DNA from: Akebia trifoliata | Taxonomy: Eukaryota; Streptophyta; Magnoliopsida; Ranunculales; Lardizabalaceae | Length of the DNA: 64,000 nucleotides | NCBI GenBank assembly: GCA_017979445.1 | Contig: CM030707.1 | Location: forward strand, 23,070,586 to 23,134,585 | Direction of reading: 5' to 3' | Shown here: positions 23,885 through 35,050 of the stretch, piece after piece | Layout: the number at the start of each line of letters is the position of its first letter | How positions within the stretch are numbered: the stretch's first letter is position 1 | Program-made: the position numbers and the translations under genes | The notes under the pieces: generated by a model | The model's database searches: none | What the model was told of the DNA's origin: nothing | What the model saw: only the letters and a program-made list of their open reading frames with translations

Positions 23885-24543
23885 CCTGCCAAGAAGTTTT
23901 CAACGCCCAAGTTAGATAAGAACCAAGATAATCCATCTATAAGTCCAACTCTAAATTTGCAAAAAAAAAAAAAAATGTCATTTTTTCATTGATTTCTCTA
24001 CCTTATATAGTATTTTCCTTTGATCGATTGATTTTAGGGATTCTCCCCTTAATCCCTTAAATCCAGGAATCAAGTAATGAAAACTCTTTACCAAGAAAGT
24101 AACTAAACCAATTTAGAAGGAACGTAAATGATTATATCAAAATGCTCCCAGATTCTTAGGATTTATTCCTTATCTTAGTAAAATAAGAGATAGACTTGGA
24201 TCTGCACGTACTAAGCCCTGGTTTGCCTTTCAAGAATGGCATGGGTAGATATTTGACTTGCATCTAGGCAAAGCTAATATCTTGCCTTACTTGGTCATTG
24301 CTAAGCTGCATATCATGTTTAAGCATCACTTACTCTAAACAGATTCTCCGTTAATTTTCTTTGACTAGTGTTCAGATCAGATTACGTGTAGGGTTCAAAT
24401 CATTTACTATTGCAATCATTTAGACTATTGCAATCATTTGGGAGAAATCTACATTGTAAGCTTATTTTATCATTTACTAGGAGATTCGACAAATTATGAT
24501 AAATGGTTCAAGCTCCAATAAGGATCTATATGATCTCTGAAAA
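23885..24543 (+). other. Residual sequence between the two C LTRs
   Basis: Only 659 bp separate the two related LTRs. The sequence has no recognisable gag-pol, no tRNA-Arg PBS after the left LTR and no clear polypurine tract before the right one. A short direct repeat (ACTATTGCAATCATTT) is at about 24406-24439. Most of the interior has been deleted, or these are remnants of two elements. Confidence 0.5.
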
Positions 24544-26751
24544 TGTAGACACCACATTTTTGCATTTGCCCAATTTGACAATCCGTCATCTGGTTGCTGT
24601 GGATTCCTAACGATGAGCATAGAATATACGAAAAGTCGAAAGCTTATGCGAGACCTTCTCCCAATTTTTTCTAATTTGGATTGCAATAACTTTATACTCG
24701 ATTTAGCAAGTACGTACGCTTAGGTTTGCCGCACATTTTAATAACTTAGAGACCTCGCAATCACATTGTGACTGAAAAAAATCATTCGCCAAAATTTAAC
24801 AAATTGAAAAATGACAAAAATATTCCTCACAGGTCCCACACCTTTGAAATATCTCAAAAATATCTTCATTAGTCTTAAAATGTGATTTCGAGTCTAATAA
24901 GACTAAAATTATTGAAAAATGGAGGATTTTACTAAAAATTACAAAAATGACAAAAATATCCCTTCGTATTTGACTTTTACTTAAAGATCTCAATTCCTAA
25001 GAAATATGATTGAAAATAAATTTCTAATAACATTCACGTATATCGAGAAAATTTAGAAATCACTACGTTTAGGAAGATTAAATTTTCACATAAAATGATG
25101 AGATTTTTCACATAAAGTGATGATTTTTACCATATGGAATGCACAAATTGACCATAAAAAATGTTAAAATCTAAAAATCTAATTTGAAAAAATGACGACT
25201 TAGATCAAAACTTAAAAATAATTCAATAAATCAATCTATCTAACTTCGATCAATTTTAAAAGAAAATGAATCAATTCATTTAATTGCGATTAATTGTCAA
25301 TCAACAAATTTTAACCTAAATTTATTCATAGAAGATTCCAATCGAGCTAAATCAACGTAAAATTCAAATTGATCAAACCAATCAAATTTGAAATTATCAG
25401 ACCCATCCTGTAAATAATAACCGATCAAAAATTAGGAACCATCAATCAATTGAACATACATTTTAACTAATTTTAGTTGGACTCTAATCAACAACCCTAT
25501 AATCAACCAATCGAACCAATTGATGATTCGATCAAATAATTGATGACAAAACTAAACTAAACTTTCCATAAAATTTTGAATAATAATCAATTAATTAAAA
25601 CTTTAACCCTAATTAAAATCTGCATTGACCTTAAAATCATTGATAAACTCAACTATTGATCAAATTGACTAATCGATTGGAAGAGGAAGGTAATATGGAG
25701 CATGCAAGACTCGTATGATCATTATTCTCCACACACTTTAATTAGTTTGGTCAAGGCAAATAAAAAGAAAAATAAATAAATGAATGAAAAAAAAAAACAA
25801 TGAAAAAAGAAAAAAAAAATTAAAAAAGAAGAAGAAATAACATAATTATAAGCGGGTCTCTTTTCACACGTCTAAGAATGAGCTTTTACACATCCAAGAG
25901 AGGGCATTCATCCCTCCACATTCACGTTCAAGAAAGGATTCATAACCCCATATTCTCATGTCCAAGAGGGACCTATTTCTCTTTCAAAACAACATAAAAA
26001 AGAACATAAAAAGAAGAAAATATGAAGAAAAGAAGAAAGTGCAACTGGACTTACCTGCATAACAGCCTAAACACCCACCTCCTTTATCCTCTCCTTTTTT
26101 TTTCATTATAGCAACTCCATAAATCCAATTCCTTCATCCTTTCTCCCTTTTCATTACAACAGTCCCATAAACCCATCTTTTTTTATCTTCTTTTTCATTG
26201 CAATAACGCCATAAAATCATTTTCTTCATCATATCAACCCCATCATCTTCTTCTTCATTGCACTCTTTTGACTCTCCTTGTACGACCCAACAACCGTAAC
26301 CCTCTCTCTTAGTTTCTTTGTTCAACTCAATCAACACCACAATAGGCACATACATCCCCTTCCTTCCTCTCTATCCAATCATGTCTGCTACTTTCATAAG
26401 CTCTCGAGTAGACCCAATTTGAAGGGATTACACATGACAAGAGCTTTTCATTATTCAAGGTGAGTTTTTTTTCATTCTTTATTTTTTTTATTCTCTTCCC
26501 CTATAATATTTTTGCTAAAACTAAATCTGTTTGCTTTTTTCTATTCAAAATTTTTTTTTTTTATTTTTTGTGTTTGGAATCCTCACATATCTTTTACATG
26601 CGATCAATTACTTTTATTAACGTTCGTTTAACCATATAGCTTTTGAAAATTGACCGAGTCAAATAAACTTTCCTTCATATCTCTTCTTTTCTTTTCTTTT
26701 AATCATCATGTGATCATTATTAGATTTTTGTCAGGGCATGTTATATGTTAC
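24544..26751 (+). repeat. LTR of element C, right copy, left part
   Basis: It starts TGTAGACACC and follows the same order as the left copy (GATGAGCATAGAATAT, TGATTTCGAGTCTAATAAGA, then a U3 rich in AATCAA words). It is cut at 26751 by copia-1 and resumes at 46724. Confidence 0.75.
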
Positions 26752-27238
26752 TGTTAGTTCCATATTTTGTTAATCCCGAAATATATGTTGAGTGTTGGAT
26801 CGATTTGTCATTTACGACATATGAAGACTCCGATAAAACTTTTCAATCGCATGTGCCTCGATAAAAAAACTCCCATGTGTGTGCACAAAGTCTAAAAGAT
26901 AATGAGACTACCTAATACCATTTTTCAACACTTAGATGATTGATAGGTCGACCTGCAGTGATTAGAAAAACTCTTTCCTTGACTCGTTCACTCATCGGAT
27001 CTTTCAGGAATCGAAAATGGTCATAGAAAGGACATTAGAGATTTGACCTCCCTAAAATCTTCTGTACTTAGTGATTTTTTGATGACATTATATAGGTAAA
27101 ATCTAGCATACCTTCGACCTATTTTGTCACCGATCTTCTCAAAATTTTATTTTAACCACAAATGGTAAAAATGATATTTTGATCCTTTAACCTATTTTTA
27201 TCATGGCTCACCCCTTGGTGGTAGTTTGGGGATGTTCT
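26752..27238 (+). repeat. copia-1 5' LTR, first part
   Basis: Matches the start of the 3' LTR at 45441, with ATATATGTTGAGTGTTGG near 26780 and CATGGCTCA...CCTTGGTGGTAGTTTGGGGAT near 27203. It is cut by element B at GTTCT. Relative to the 3' LTR it has a small extra block near 26866-26898. Confidence 0.9.
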
Positions 27239-29005
27239 TGTAGACACCCCATTTTTGCACTCGCCTGATTAATCAACTCGTCAACCCGATTGCAATGATT
27301 CCCAATGATGGATGTGTATTCCATTGCTTTATTTTGTTACCAGATATGTTTCAAAAATCCGGATGAGGTATCTCGAATTGACAAAACCTTAGAAACCACG
27401 CTACGCTAGGAAAATACAATCCCAAAAATATAGAAATCATCATCTTTCAGACAAAAAGAAGCTTTACGATAAAAATCACTAAAAAATTACCAAATTACCA
27501 AAATACCCCTAACATCAAAACAACCCTAGAGCCTACATTACGCTTAGGAAAACTCTCTTGAACACATAAAATAACAAATCGAAACCAAATAAATCATTTC
27601 GCCAATTTTAACAGAATTTGACAAAATTACGAAAATACCCCTCATAAAGTTCACAATCATTTTACATAAAAATTTTCATAAATGACACAAACCAACATTC
27701 GCATTGAATTCCTTACGAAAAACCAATTCTAAAACATCCTAGAACATTAAAAACCGACTTAAAACGTGAAAAGTCCTCTCCGGGGGCAAAACGGTAATTT
27801 CACAATTTTCATAATTAAAAAATTCGAAATTAATAAATAAAATATTAAATAATTAAAGTTAAACATTAATGAAATTAATTTAAAAATTTGAACCTAAAAA
27901 ATCGATCAATCGGACTTTCGGGTAAAATTGTTGAGGGTTCGTGGGATATTTCTTTAAGGACCCCTCCATTTAGGGGTCCAAAGAATTAAAGAAATAATGG
28001 AGGGGGGTTCTCCAAAAATTAAAAGTAAATCAAGCAAGACTAAAGTCAAGGTATTAAAGTCAATCAAGTGAGACTGAAGTCAAAATTAAAGTCAATTAAG
28101 CAAGACTGGAGTCAAGATATTAAAAGTCAATCAATTAAGACTGAAGTCAAAACATTAAAAGTCAATCAAATAAGACCAAAAGTCATAATAGAGATCTAAT
28201 TAAATAATAACTCTATCTAATAGAGTTCTAACTAAAAAAAATTCCACCTAAAACAATTTGAATTAAAACACAATTCTACCTAAAACAATTCTAATTAAAG
28301 CATAATTCTATCTAAAACAATTTTAACTAAAACACAACTCTAATTAAAATATCTCTAATTAAACACTAACTCTATCCAAATCAACCCCTAAAAGATCTAT
28401 AAATAGAGGTGCTCACACCCTATTTTCGTATCAAATCATAAACCCTAAGAGAAGTAGGTCTAGAAGCTCCCCTAGCCCCCCATAAACCCTAGTTTTGGAG
28501 CCCCAACTCCTTACCTAACACCCCTGCTTTGATTTTAGTCTAAAAAACACCTAAAATCCCTCCAAAAACACCTTCAAATATGCAACAAACTTGAAGAGTT
28601 CAGATCCAAAAATAAGGAGATACCTTGATCTAGGAGATCCGAAGTCAAATCCGGAGACAGAACGAAGCAAGGGAGTACAGTACAAGTAGCTCTTTTTGTC
28701 AGATCTGAGGGAACAAAATCCTTGCTATCGGAAAGGTATGTAATTTTTTTATTTTTATCTAGGTTTTTAGCAATGTGATATATTTGGGAAGTTAGTAGAG
28801 ACCAGCTTTGGCCGGACGGGGTTGGTGCCTAACACCTTCCAACCCCGTAACATGATCCCCGAATTCAGATTTTTTATGGTAGATTAGTTCTTTTTATCCA
28901 TGTTAGAGTCAGTTTGGTTCCTAGACCACAATAACTAGGTGGCGACTCCCAAACCTCAAGGGTCAAAAGCGGATCCGCGCACCCCGCGGATCGAGGGCGC
29001 TTTCA
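27239..29005 (+). repeat. Element B 5' LTR
   Basis: Starts TGTAGACACC and ends GGGCGCTTTCA. It has a TATA box TATAAATA at 28398-28405, a 10-bp hairpin around TGCCTAACACCTT (28816-28848), a PBS-like TGGCGACTCC at 28940-28949, and a terminal stem AAAGCG (28966-28971) with CGCTTT (28998-29003). The U3 holds about five tandem units of AAGTCAATCAAGNAAGACTG type (28020-28190), and then units of ATTCTANCTAAAACAATTTT type (28240-28380). Confidence 0.93.
28398..28405 (+). promoter_or_regulatory. TATA box in element B LTR
   Basis: TATAAATA followed by GAGGTGCTCAC. It is placed where U3 should meet R and is repeated in the 3' LTR at 36212-36219. Confidence 0.7.
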
Positions 29006-29006
29006 A

Positions 29007-29024
29007 TGGCGACTCCGCTGGGGA
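29007..29024 (+). other. Primer binding site for tRNA-Arg
   Basis: TGGCGACTCCGCTGGGGA lies one base after the LTR. Its complement matches the 3' end of plant tRNA-Arg (GACTCC-type acceptor stem) plus CCA. A tRNA-Arg primer is typical of Ogre-like elements. Confidence 0.8.
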
Positions 29025-29245
29025 CTATTGAGGATCAAACTTGAAAAACCCCAAGTATGGGAGCATTGCCAAGAAGACCTAGTTTTTTTTTATTTAGTTG
29101 GATTTATTTTATTTATTTTTTCTCTTTATTTATTTTTTTATCTTGATTGTAGATGATTTTGGGTATTGCATTTTTTTGCCAATTAAGGATCATTTTTTGA
29201 TGACTCCTAAATAATGAAAGATTCAAATTAACCTATGAAACTGAT

Positions 29246-30010
29246 TTAATGATGGAGGTTGGACAGAAATATTAAAACGTTTTTAGAGAATATTCTAGCG
29301 AGAATTAAGTCTGGGAGCCTCTTAATAAAATATAGATCTCGTCGAGTAGATTAATTTAGAATCTAAGTTCACTCAATTTCGTTATTAGAAGCCTTAGATA
29401 TCATCGATGCAAGTTCAATCTGTAAATCTGAAATTATTTCTGAATGAAAGTTGGGACAACAACGTTAAAACTTTTTTACAGAATATTCTAGTAAGAACTA
29501 AGTCTGGGAACCTCTTAATAAAACGTAGATCTCATCGAGTAGATTAATTTAGAATCTGAGTTCACTCAATTTTGTTATCGGAAGCCTTAGATATCATCGA
29601 TGCAAGTTCAATCTGTAAATCTGGAATTATTTCTGAATGAAAGTTTGGACAGCAACGTTAAAACTTTTTTACAGAATATTCTAGTGAGGATTAAGTCTGG
29701 GAACCTCTTAATAAAATGTAGATCTCGTCGATTAAATTAATTTAGAATCTGAGTTTACTCAATTTCGTTATCGGAAGCCTTAGATATCATCGATGCAAGT
29801 TCAATCTGTAAATCTGGAATTATTTCTTAATGAAAGTTGGGACAGCAACGTTAAAACTTTTTTATAGAACATTCTGGTGAGAATTAAGTCTAGGCACCTA
29901 TTAATAAAATGTAGATCTCATCGAGTAGATTAATTTAGAACTTGAATTCACTCGATTTCGTTATCGGGAGCCTTAGATATCATCGATGCAAGTTCAGATT
30001 GTATTTTCCT
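29246..30010 (+). repeat. About 190-bp tandem array in element B leader
   Basis: Four copies begin near 29246, 29447, 29636 and 29830. Each contains GACAGCAACGTTAAAAC, CTAGTGAGAATTAAGTCTGG, ATCTCGTCGAGTAGATTAAT and TTAGATATCATCGATGCAAG. The unit is near nucleosome length. It lies directly downstream of the PBS, in the transcribed leader. Confidence 0.9.
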
Positions 30011-32990
30011 AATTTACAGAAAATCTGAATTTATCTAATGTTGGCACAATTAATGTTCTTGAGAGTGAGCTCATCTCAACCATTGTCATTTTATCATCAA
30101 TGTAACACCTATTGGAATCTCGATTTATTTTGGATCACCCAAAAGTGATCATTGATTGGACCTTAAAAATTATAAAAATTATGCCTATTGCAATGTTTGT
30201 TTGATCATTATCATATGCCATATTTATTGATTAATTTACCATGATCTTGCTTGAAATACATGATTGATGTTGATCGTAATGTTAATGTGCTTATGTGATG
30301 GGAATAATGTGATTTTAATTGAATATTCATATGATTTGAATGATTTTGATTTTGATTAAATGTATGATTGGTTTGATTGGATCCATGGGCCCATTTGTTT
30401 GAAAAAGGTCCCGGGCACACCCCACCCCGTTTTGCACACACCACATGCACGTTTACTGTTTTACTCACTTACACGTCCCATTTAGCCAACGTGGCACTAG
30501 TGCGTGGCCCGGTCTCTTCGGAGATGCGACGTCATTCATGAAATCCACAACTCCAGTCACGTACCTTAGGGTATATCAAACTGGGGGCATCAATACCATC
30601 TGATCAGGTGATTCTGAGAAGTATGTTGATGCACCCAGGCTGGAGCGACCTGAGCCTTTGACCTATTGTAAGTCACACAGTCACATGTCCCGATTGCTAA
30701 CGTAGTACTAGTACGTGGTCGGTCCCCTCGTGAGATGCCAAACCATTTATGAAAGCTACAACTCTTGACTCGTACCCGTAGGTATAAAAGATAGTCTAAG
30801 TATATCAATTGTACTTCTTGGTCAAAACCGGTGCCTAAGCAAGATCTTGCCCCGCTGTACCCTACTGTACGAGGGGGATAGACTACGTCTATTCTAGACG
30901 AGAGGTATTTAAGTGGGCCCTTGCTCAGCATTGTGCGCCACCTCTCAACTGGAGATCGAACTGGCTGTTTTTGGCTTCAGAGAAGTGAATTGAGGTTTTA
31001 GATTATCACCTATACAGTATATCAAACCAAGTCAACACGTATCGAAAGGTATATAGGTGTGCTTGGGCAAGTGTGGCTAGATAAAAATGCATTGCACGTA
31101 GTAAACCTAGAGTCTAGAAGCCTTCCTATAGGTCACGACCCGAATTGACTATGGGTGTTCCTGGGTTGCTTTATTAAATCCAACCAACAGGTAGGTGGGC
31201 AGACCGATCCAGAATAATCAAACAAAACCCGCAATATCGGTCCGACCCAATCGATGAAATGTACCGATTAATTTGAACCACTTAAACCAGTTGACCCAAT
31301 GGACAAATTGATCAAACTTATCAATACCAAATTAGTTGGACTAATTGGTTTCACTTTTAAAAATCCAGACCACTTTGTATAGAAAGATTCGATCTTAGGA
31401 TCAAATTAATTTGTCTGATCAAATGTTCGATCCCAATCAGGGGTAGACCCGCATCTAACCTTTCTTATTTTCTTGGTCACTATAACTTATAGTGTATTTG
31501 GATTCGGTATTTCCCACCAGAGGGCTAATTTATATCAAAATTTTAGGTTAAGAGTGAAACCTTCAGAATCAATGATTAATCTTAGGTGCCCCTTAATGTT
31601 CTAAACCCTCATCTGTGTTATTTTAGATACGTCAAAAGAGTCATCTAGTCAAATTATCAATGTTAAGTCCAAGTAGTCCATCCACCCAGAAGGACCTTCT
31701 CTCTTTGTAGATAATTGTCCCTTAGTTTTCTTTGAGTTTCAATCCAGTTTTTGTCAGTCTTTAAATCTAGTAGTCGAGTTTATCAATCTATGTTTTTCAA
31801 TTCCAATAAAATATAGAAGCTTTTGATTATCATGCGTGTAATAATGATTTGAGCACAATATCTAACATGAGAAATGACTTAAAGCTCACTAACTGAACTT
31901 AATAAATATTGGAATTAAACAAGAAGTGCAAATGGGTATTACATTTTCCTTAGAAGAACATGAGAGAATAATAAATTTACTTGAGAAATTCAACAACGTT
32001 CCTGCATGGTCTCGTAAGAATATATTGATGAATTACACAAAAACATAGATCAAGTCAAGAGTGATTTCAAAGTCAAAGATTATCGGTCAAAGATGATATA
32101 GCTGAAAGCATCAACAAAGATGCTAAGACTTACAAGTGGATCTACCATATTTTTCACTCAAGTGAAGAAAGTTCTCATTCACAAAAAAATATAAGATTTC
32201 TTTTGAAGTTTGGAAATAGTTGAACGAGTCAATGTCAAATACAAAGAACTCAGTCTCACTCAACTCCGTAGAAGAAGACTGAAGATTATTCCTTCTCAGA
32301 AGAAGACTGAAGAATATTCATTCTCCAAAAAAAAAATCTAAGTTGACAGAGTAATCCAGATATCGAATTCCTGAAACTTTGACCAAGTTAAGCAGCATTC
32401 ACAAAAGGAGGCCTTCTTTGGTCGAACCATTTTCCTGTCTTACCAAGATGAAGATAACCTTCTTTAGCCCCTCGCAGCCTTTAAAAAAAATCAATAGCCT
32501 TTTTCTTTCTAAACCACGCTGACCAACCTTGGGAGGGAATCTTAGTATGAACTACGTTTTGACCTGATCCTAAAAGGAAAAAAAAATATTTGGGATACGT
32601 AGGCAACCTGAGAAGTTACTTCAGGCCCGGTCATTAAAAGAAAAATGTATTCTCTTAAGGAAAGTGTCATCCAAAAGAAAAATCTACTATTGAAATGTTC
32701 AAAAGAAAAGAATGTCAAACTAAGGGCATTAGAAAAAAGAATCAAAAGAATTGATAAAAAGAAAAGAATGCCAAACTAGGGGCATTTAGAAAAAAAATCA
32801 AAATAATTGATAGGAAAGAGAGCATATCAAACTAGGGGCATTTTGGGAAGTTGAGCCTTATATCTTTTCTTTCTAAACCATATCCTAAGCCCACCTATTA
32901 AGTCCTCCTGAAGGCTAATTGATTCGGTTAAGATGCAGGGAACTGAGAAGTTGTCGAGTTGGTTATACAAGATCATCAAGAAAAAAAAGA
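30011..32990 (+). other. Element B interior without coding capacity
   Basis: No gag-pol frame could be read. A duplicated block, CCAACGTGGCACTAGTGCGTGG (about 30485) and CTAACGTAGTACTAGTACGTGG (about 30697), is spaced about 210 bp apart. Near 32521-32640 a stretch with GAACTACGTTTTGACCTGAT, GGGATACGTAGGCAACCTGA and GGCCCGGTCAT resembles untranslated sequence of Tat-lineage elements. Confidence 0.6.
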
Positions 32991-32994
32991 GAAA

Positions 32995-33190
32995 CCTGCT
33001 AAGTCGAAAACCTGAAAAGGCGGCTTAGGCAAAATTTAGGGCATAACCATAAAAAAGAAAGCCTGCTAGGTTGAAAACATGAAAAGGAGACCTAGGCAAA
33101 AATCAAGGCATCATCAGAAAAAGAAAAACAAAGCCCGCTAGATTGAAAACCTAAAGAGGCGATCTAGGCAAAAATTAGGGCATCATCAAA
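32995..33190 (+). repeat. Three tandem hairpin units in element B
   Basis: Three units of about 65 bp share a loop like TGAAAACCTGAAAAGGCG and a following TAGGCAAAAATTAGGGCAT. The stems are CTAAG/CTTAG (32999-33003 with 33024-33028), CTAGGT/ACCTAG (33066-33071 with 33090-33095) and CTAGAT/ATCTAG (33138-33143 with 33162-33167). Both sides change together from unit to unit. Confidence 0.8.
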
Positions 33191-33879
33191 TGGGAGGAAA
33201 GGTCCCGTCAAGAAGAAAAATTCAGAAGGAAGCTTGTGCAAAAACTGCAGAACCATTCAAGCCACGATATTTGTCTTTTAGCCAAGAGCTCACATCCGAC
33301 AAAGACAATATTGAAGTCGAAAAAATCAGAAGTCATCTTGAACATTGTAGGATCTTCAAAAGTATGTTTACTTGTTCAAGTGTTCGCTAATGGAAGATGT
33401 AGAATCATCAACCACTTTGAAGAGGAAGATCTTTTATTCTAATATTTATCAAGATTTTTTAAGTCCAGCTCAAGCATTTTTCAAAAGAAATTCGAAAGAA
33501 AATGATCAATTCTTTATTGCACATATGATAATATTAAGAGTCTTAAATTTAAGAGAATGTCAGTTCTTCTATCTATCATACATCAGAGTCCATATTTTTC
33601 AAGCATAATCCATTCCATCAGTCTCGTAGTCAAGTCCCAGTTAAAGCCAACCTTGAAACTAAGGGCATTTTTGAAGGTCATTTAATTCCAAAGTTTTTGT
33701 TCTTAATCACATGATAAAAAGAAAATCATACAGAAGTTTAAAAGTCCAGCGAAGCCCAATGATAATTACGAATCTAGATACACGAATAGCCAATAAAGGC
33801 CTGATATTTCAAACTTTGAGCTCGATTTTGAATTATAGAATGAATTAATAAGATTGTTTAAGTTCCTATAAATCTAAGC

Positions 33880-34600
33880 TCGAGAAACGTGGCTTAGTAA
33901 GTTCGAGTCTGAGAAGCGAGATTCCAACTTTTTGAATCATAGAATGAATAGGCTTTTTGAAGTGCCTACAAACCTAAGTTCGAGGCCGAGAAACGAGACT
34001 CCAACTTGTTGAATCATAGAATGAATAGACTTTTTGAAGTGCCTACAAACCCAAGTTCGAGTCCGAGAAACGAGACTCTAACTTTTTGAATCATAGAATG
34101 AATAGGCTTTTTGAAGTGCCTACAAACCCAAGTTCGAGTCCGAGAAACGAGACTCCAACTTTTTGAATCATAGAATGAATAGGCTTTTTGAAGTGCCTAC
34201 AAACCTAAGTTCGAGTCCGAGAAACGAGACTCCAACTTTTTGAATCATAGAATGAATAGGCTTTTTGAAGTGCCTATAAATCTAAGTTCGAGTCCGAGAA
34301 ACGAGACTCCAACTTTTTGAATAATATATAGGTTTTTGAAGTGCCTATAAACCTAAGTTCGAGTCTGAGAAACGAGACTCCAACGTTTTGAATCATAGGC
34401 TTTTTGAAGTGCCTGCAAACCTTAGCTCGAGTCTGAGAAACGAGACTCCATATTTAATAGGATTGTTTAAGTTCCTGTAAACTTTAGCTAGAGTCCAAGA
34501 AACGAGACTCCGGCTTTGTTTGAGTCATATTGAATTAACAGGATTGTTAGCGTGGCTACAATAGGTTCGAGTCCGATAAACGAGACTCATACCTTTTCGT
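33880..34600 (+). repeat. About 78-bp tandem array in element B 3' UTR
   Basis: Nine to ten copies with a period near 65-81 bp. The core is TTCGAGTCCGAGAAACGAGACTC, then CAACTTTTTGAATCATAG, then GGCTTTTTGAAGTGCC. The middle units are nearly identical and the ends diverge. Many copies carry GAGTCT...AGACTC, able to form a small hairpin. Confidence 0.9.
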
Positions 34601-35050
34601 ACTCTAAAAAAGAATTTCAAATAGGATTTAACGAAGTTCCTACATTGTTATGACTCCAATTGTTTTATTGTTCAACCTTGCCATGATTGCTTTCGTTACA
34701 TAAACACATTTCAATTTTGAATTATTATTGTCAATGAGAGAAGATCTCTGGGACCTGGCACATTTTTACTCAGTTTCACACAGTACACACACTCACACTT
34801 GCATTTTTTAGTCAAGGAGAATTCTTTAAAATTCAAGGATCTGACACCGTCAGTGAGAGTTTGCGCTCAAGGACCTGACAACCTTTTGATTCGGGGAGAG
34901 CTTGACCCTCAAGGATCCGAACATCTTGACGAATTGCTAAATCAGGCTGCAAAATGAATTGTCACTAGCTTTGGCATTCAGATATCGCACTATCTACCAA
35001 AATAGATTTGCTATCTAGTTTGCTTCAACCCTCTGCCAAAGAGGGGCATC
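34601..35050 (+). other. Element B 3' end before the LTR
   Basis: Non-coding. It contains repeated CAAGGATCTGACA / CAAGGACCTGACA / CAAGGATCCGAACA phrases (about 34838-34923) and ends in the purine tract GCCAAAGAGGGGCATC next to the LTR. Confidence 0.65.

Noticed and set aside
30590..30931. 113-residue minus-strand open frame in element B
   Set aside because: No similarity recognised. It lies in the non-coding leader of a recent LARD-like element and includes a duplicated non-coding block.
33190..33608. Overlapping plus-strand frames in element B considered as gag remnants
   Set aside because: No zinc knuckle, protease or capsid pattern; three frames are equally open, so they look like chance.
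33880..34600. Possible CRISPR-like array
   Set aside because: Units are contiguous minisatellite repeats with no unique spacers, in a plant retrotransposon.
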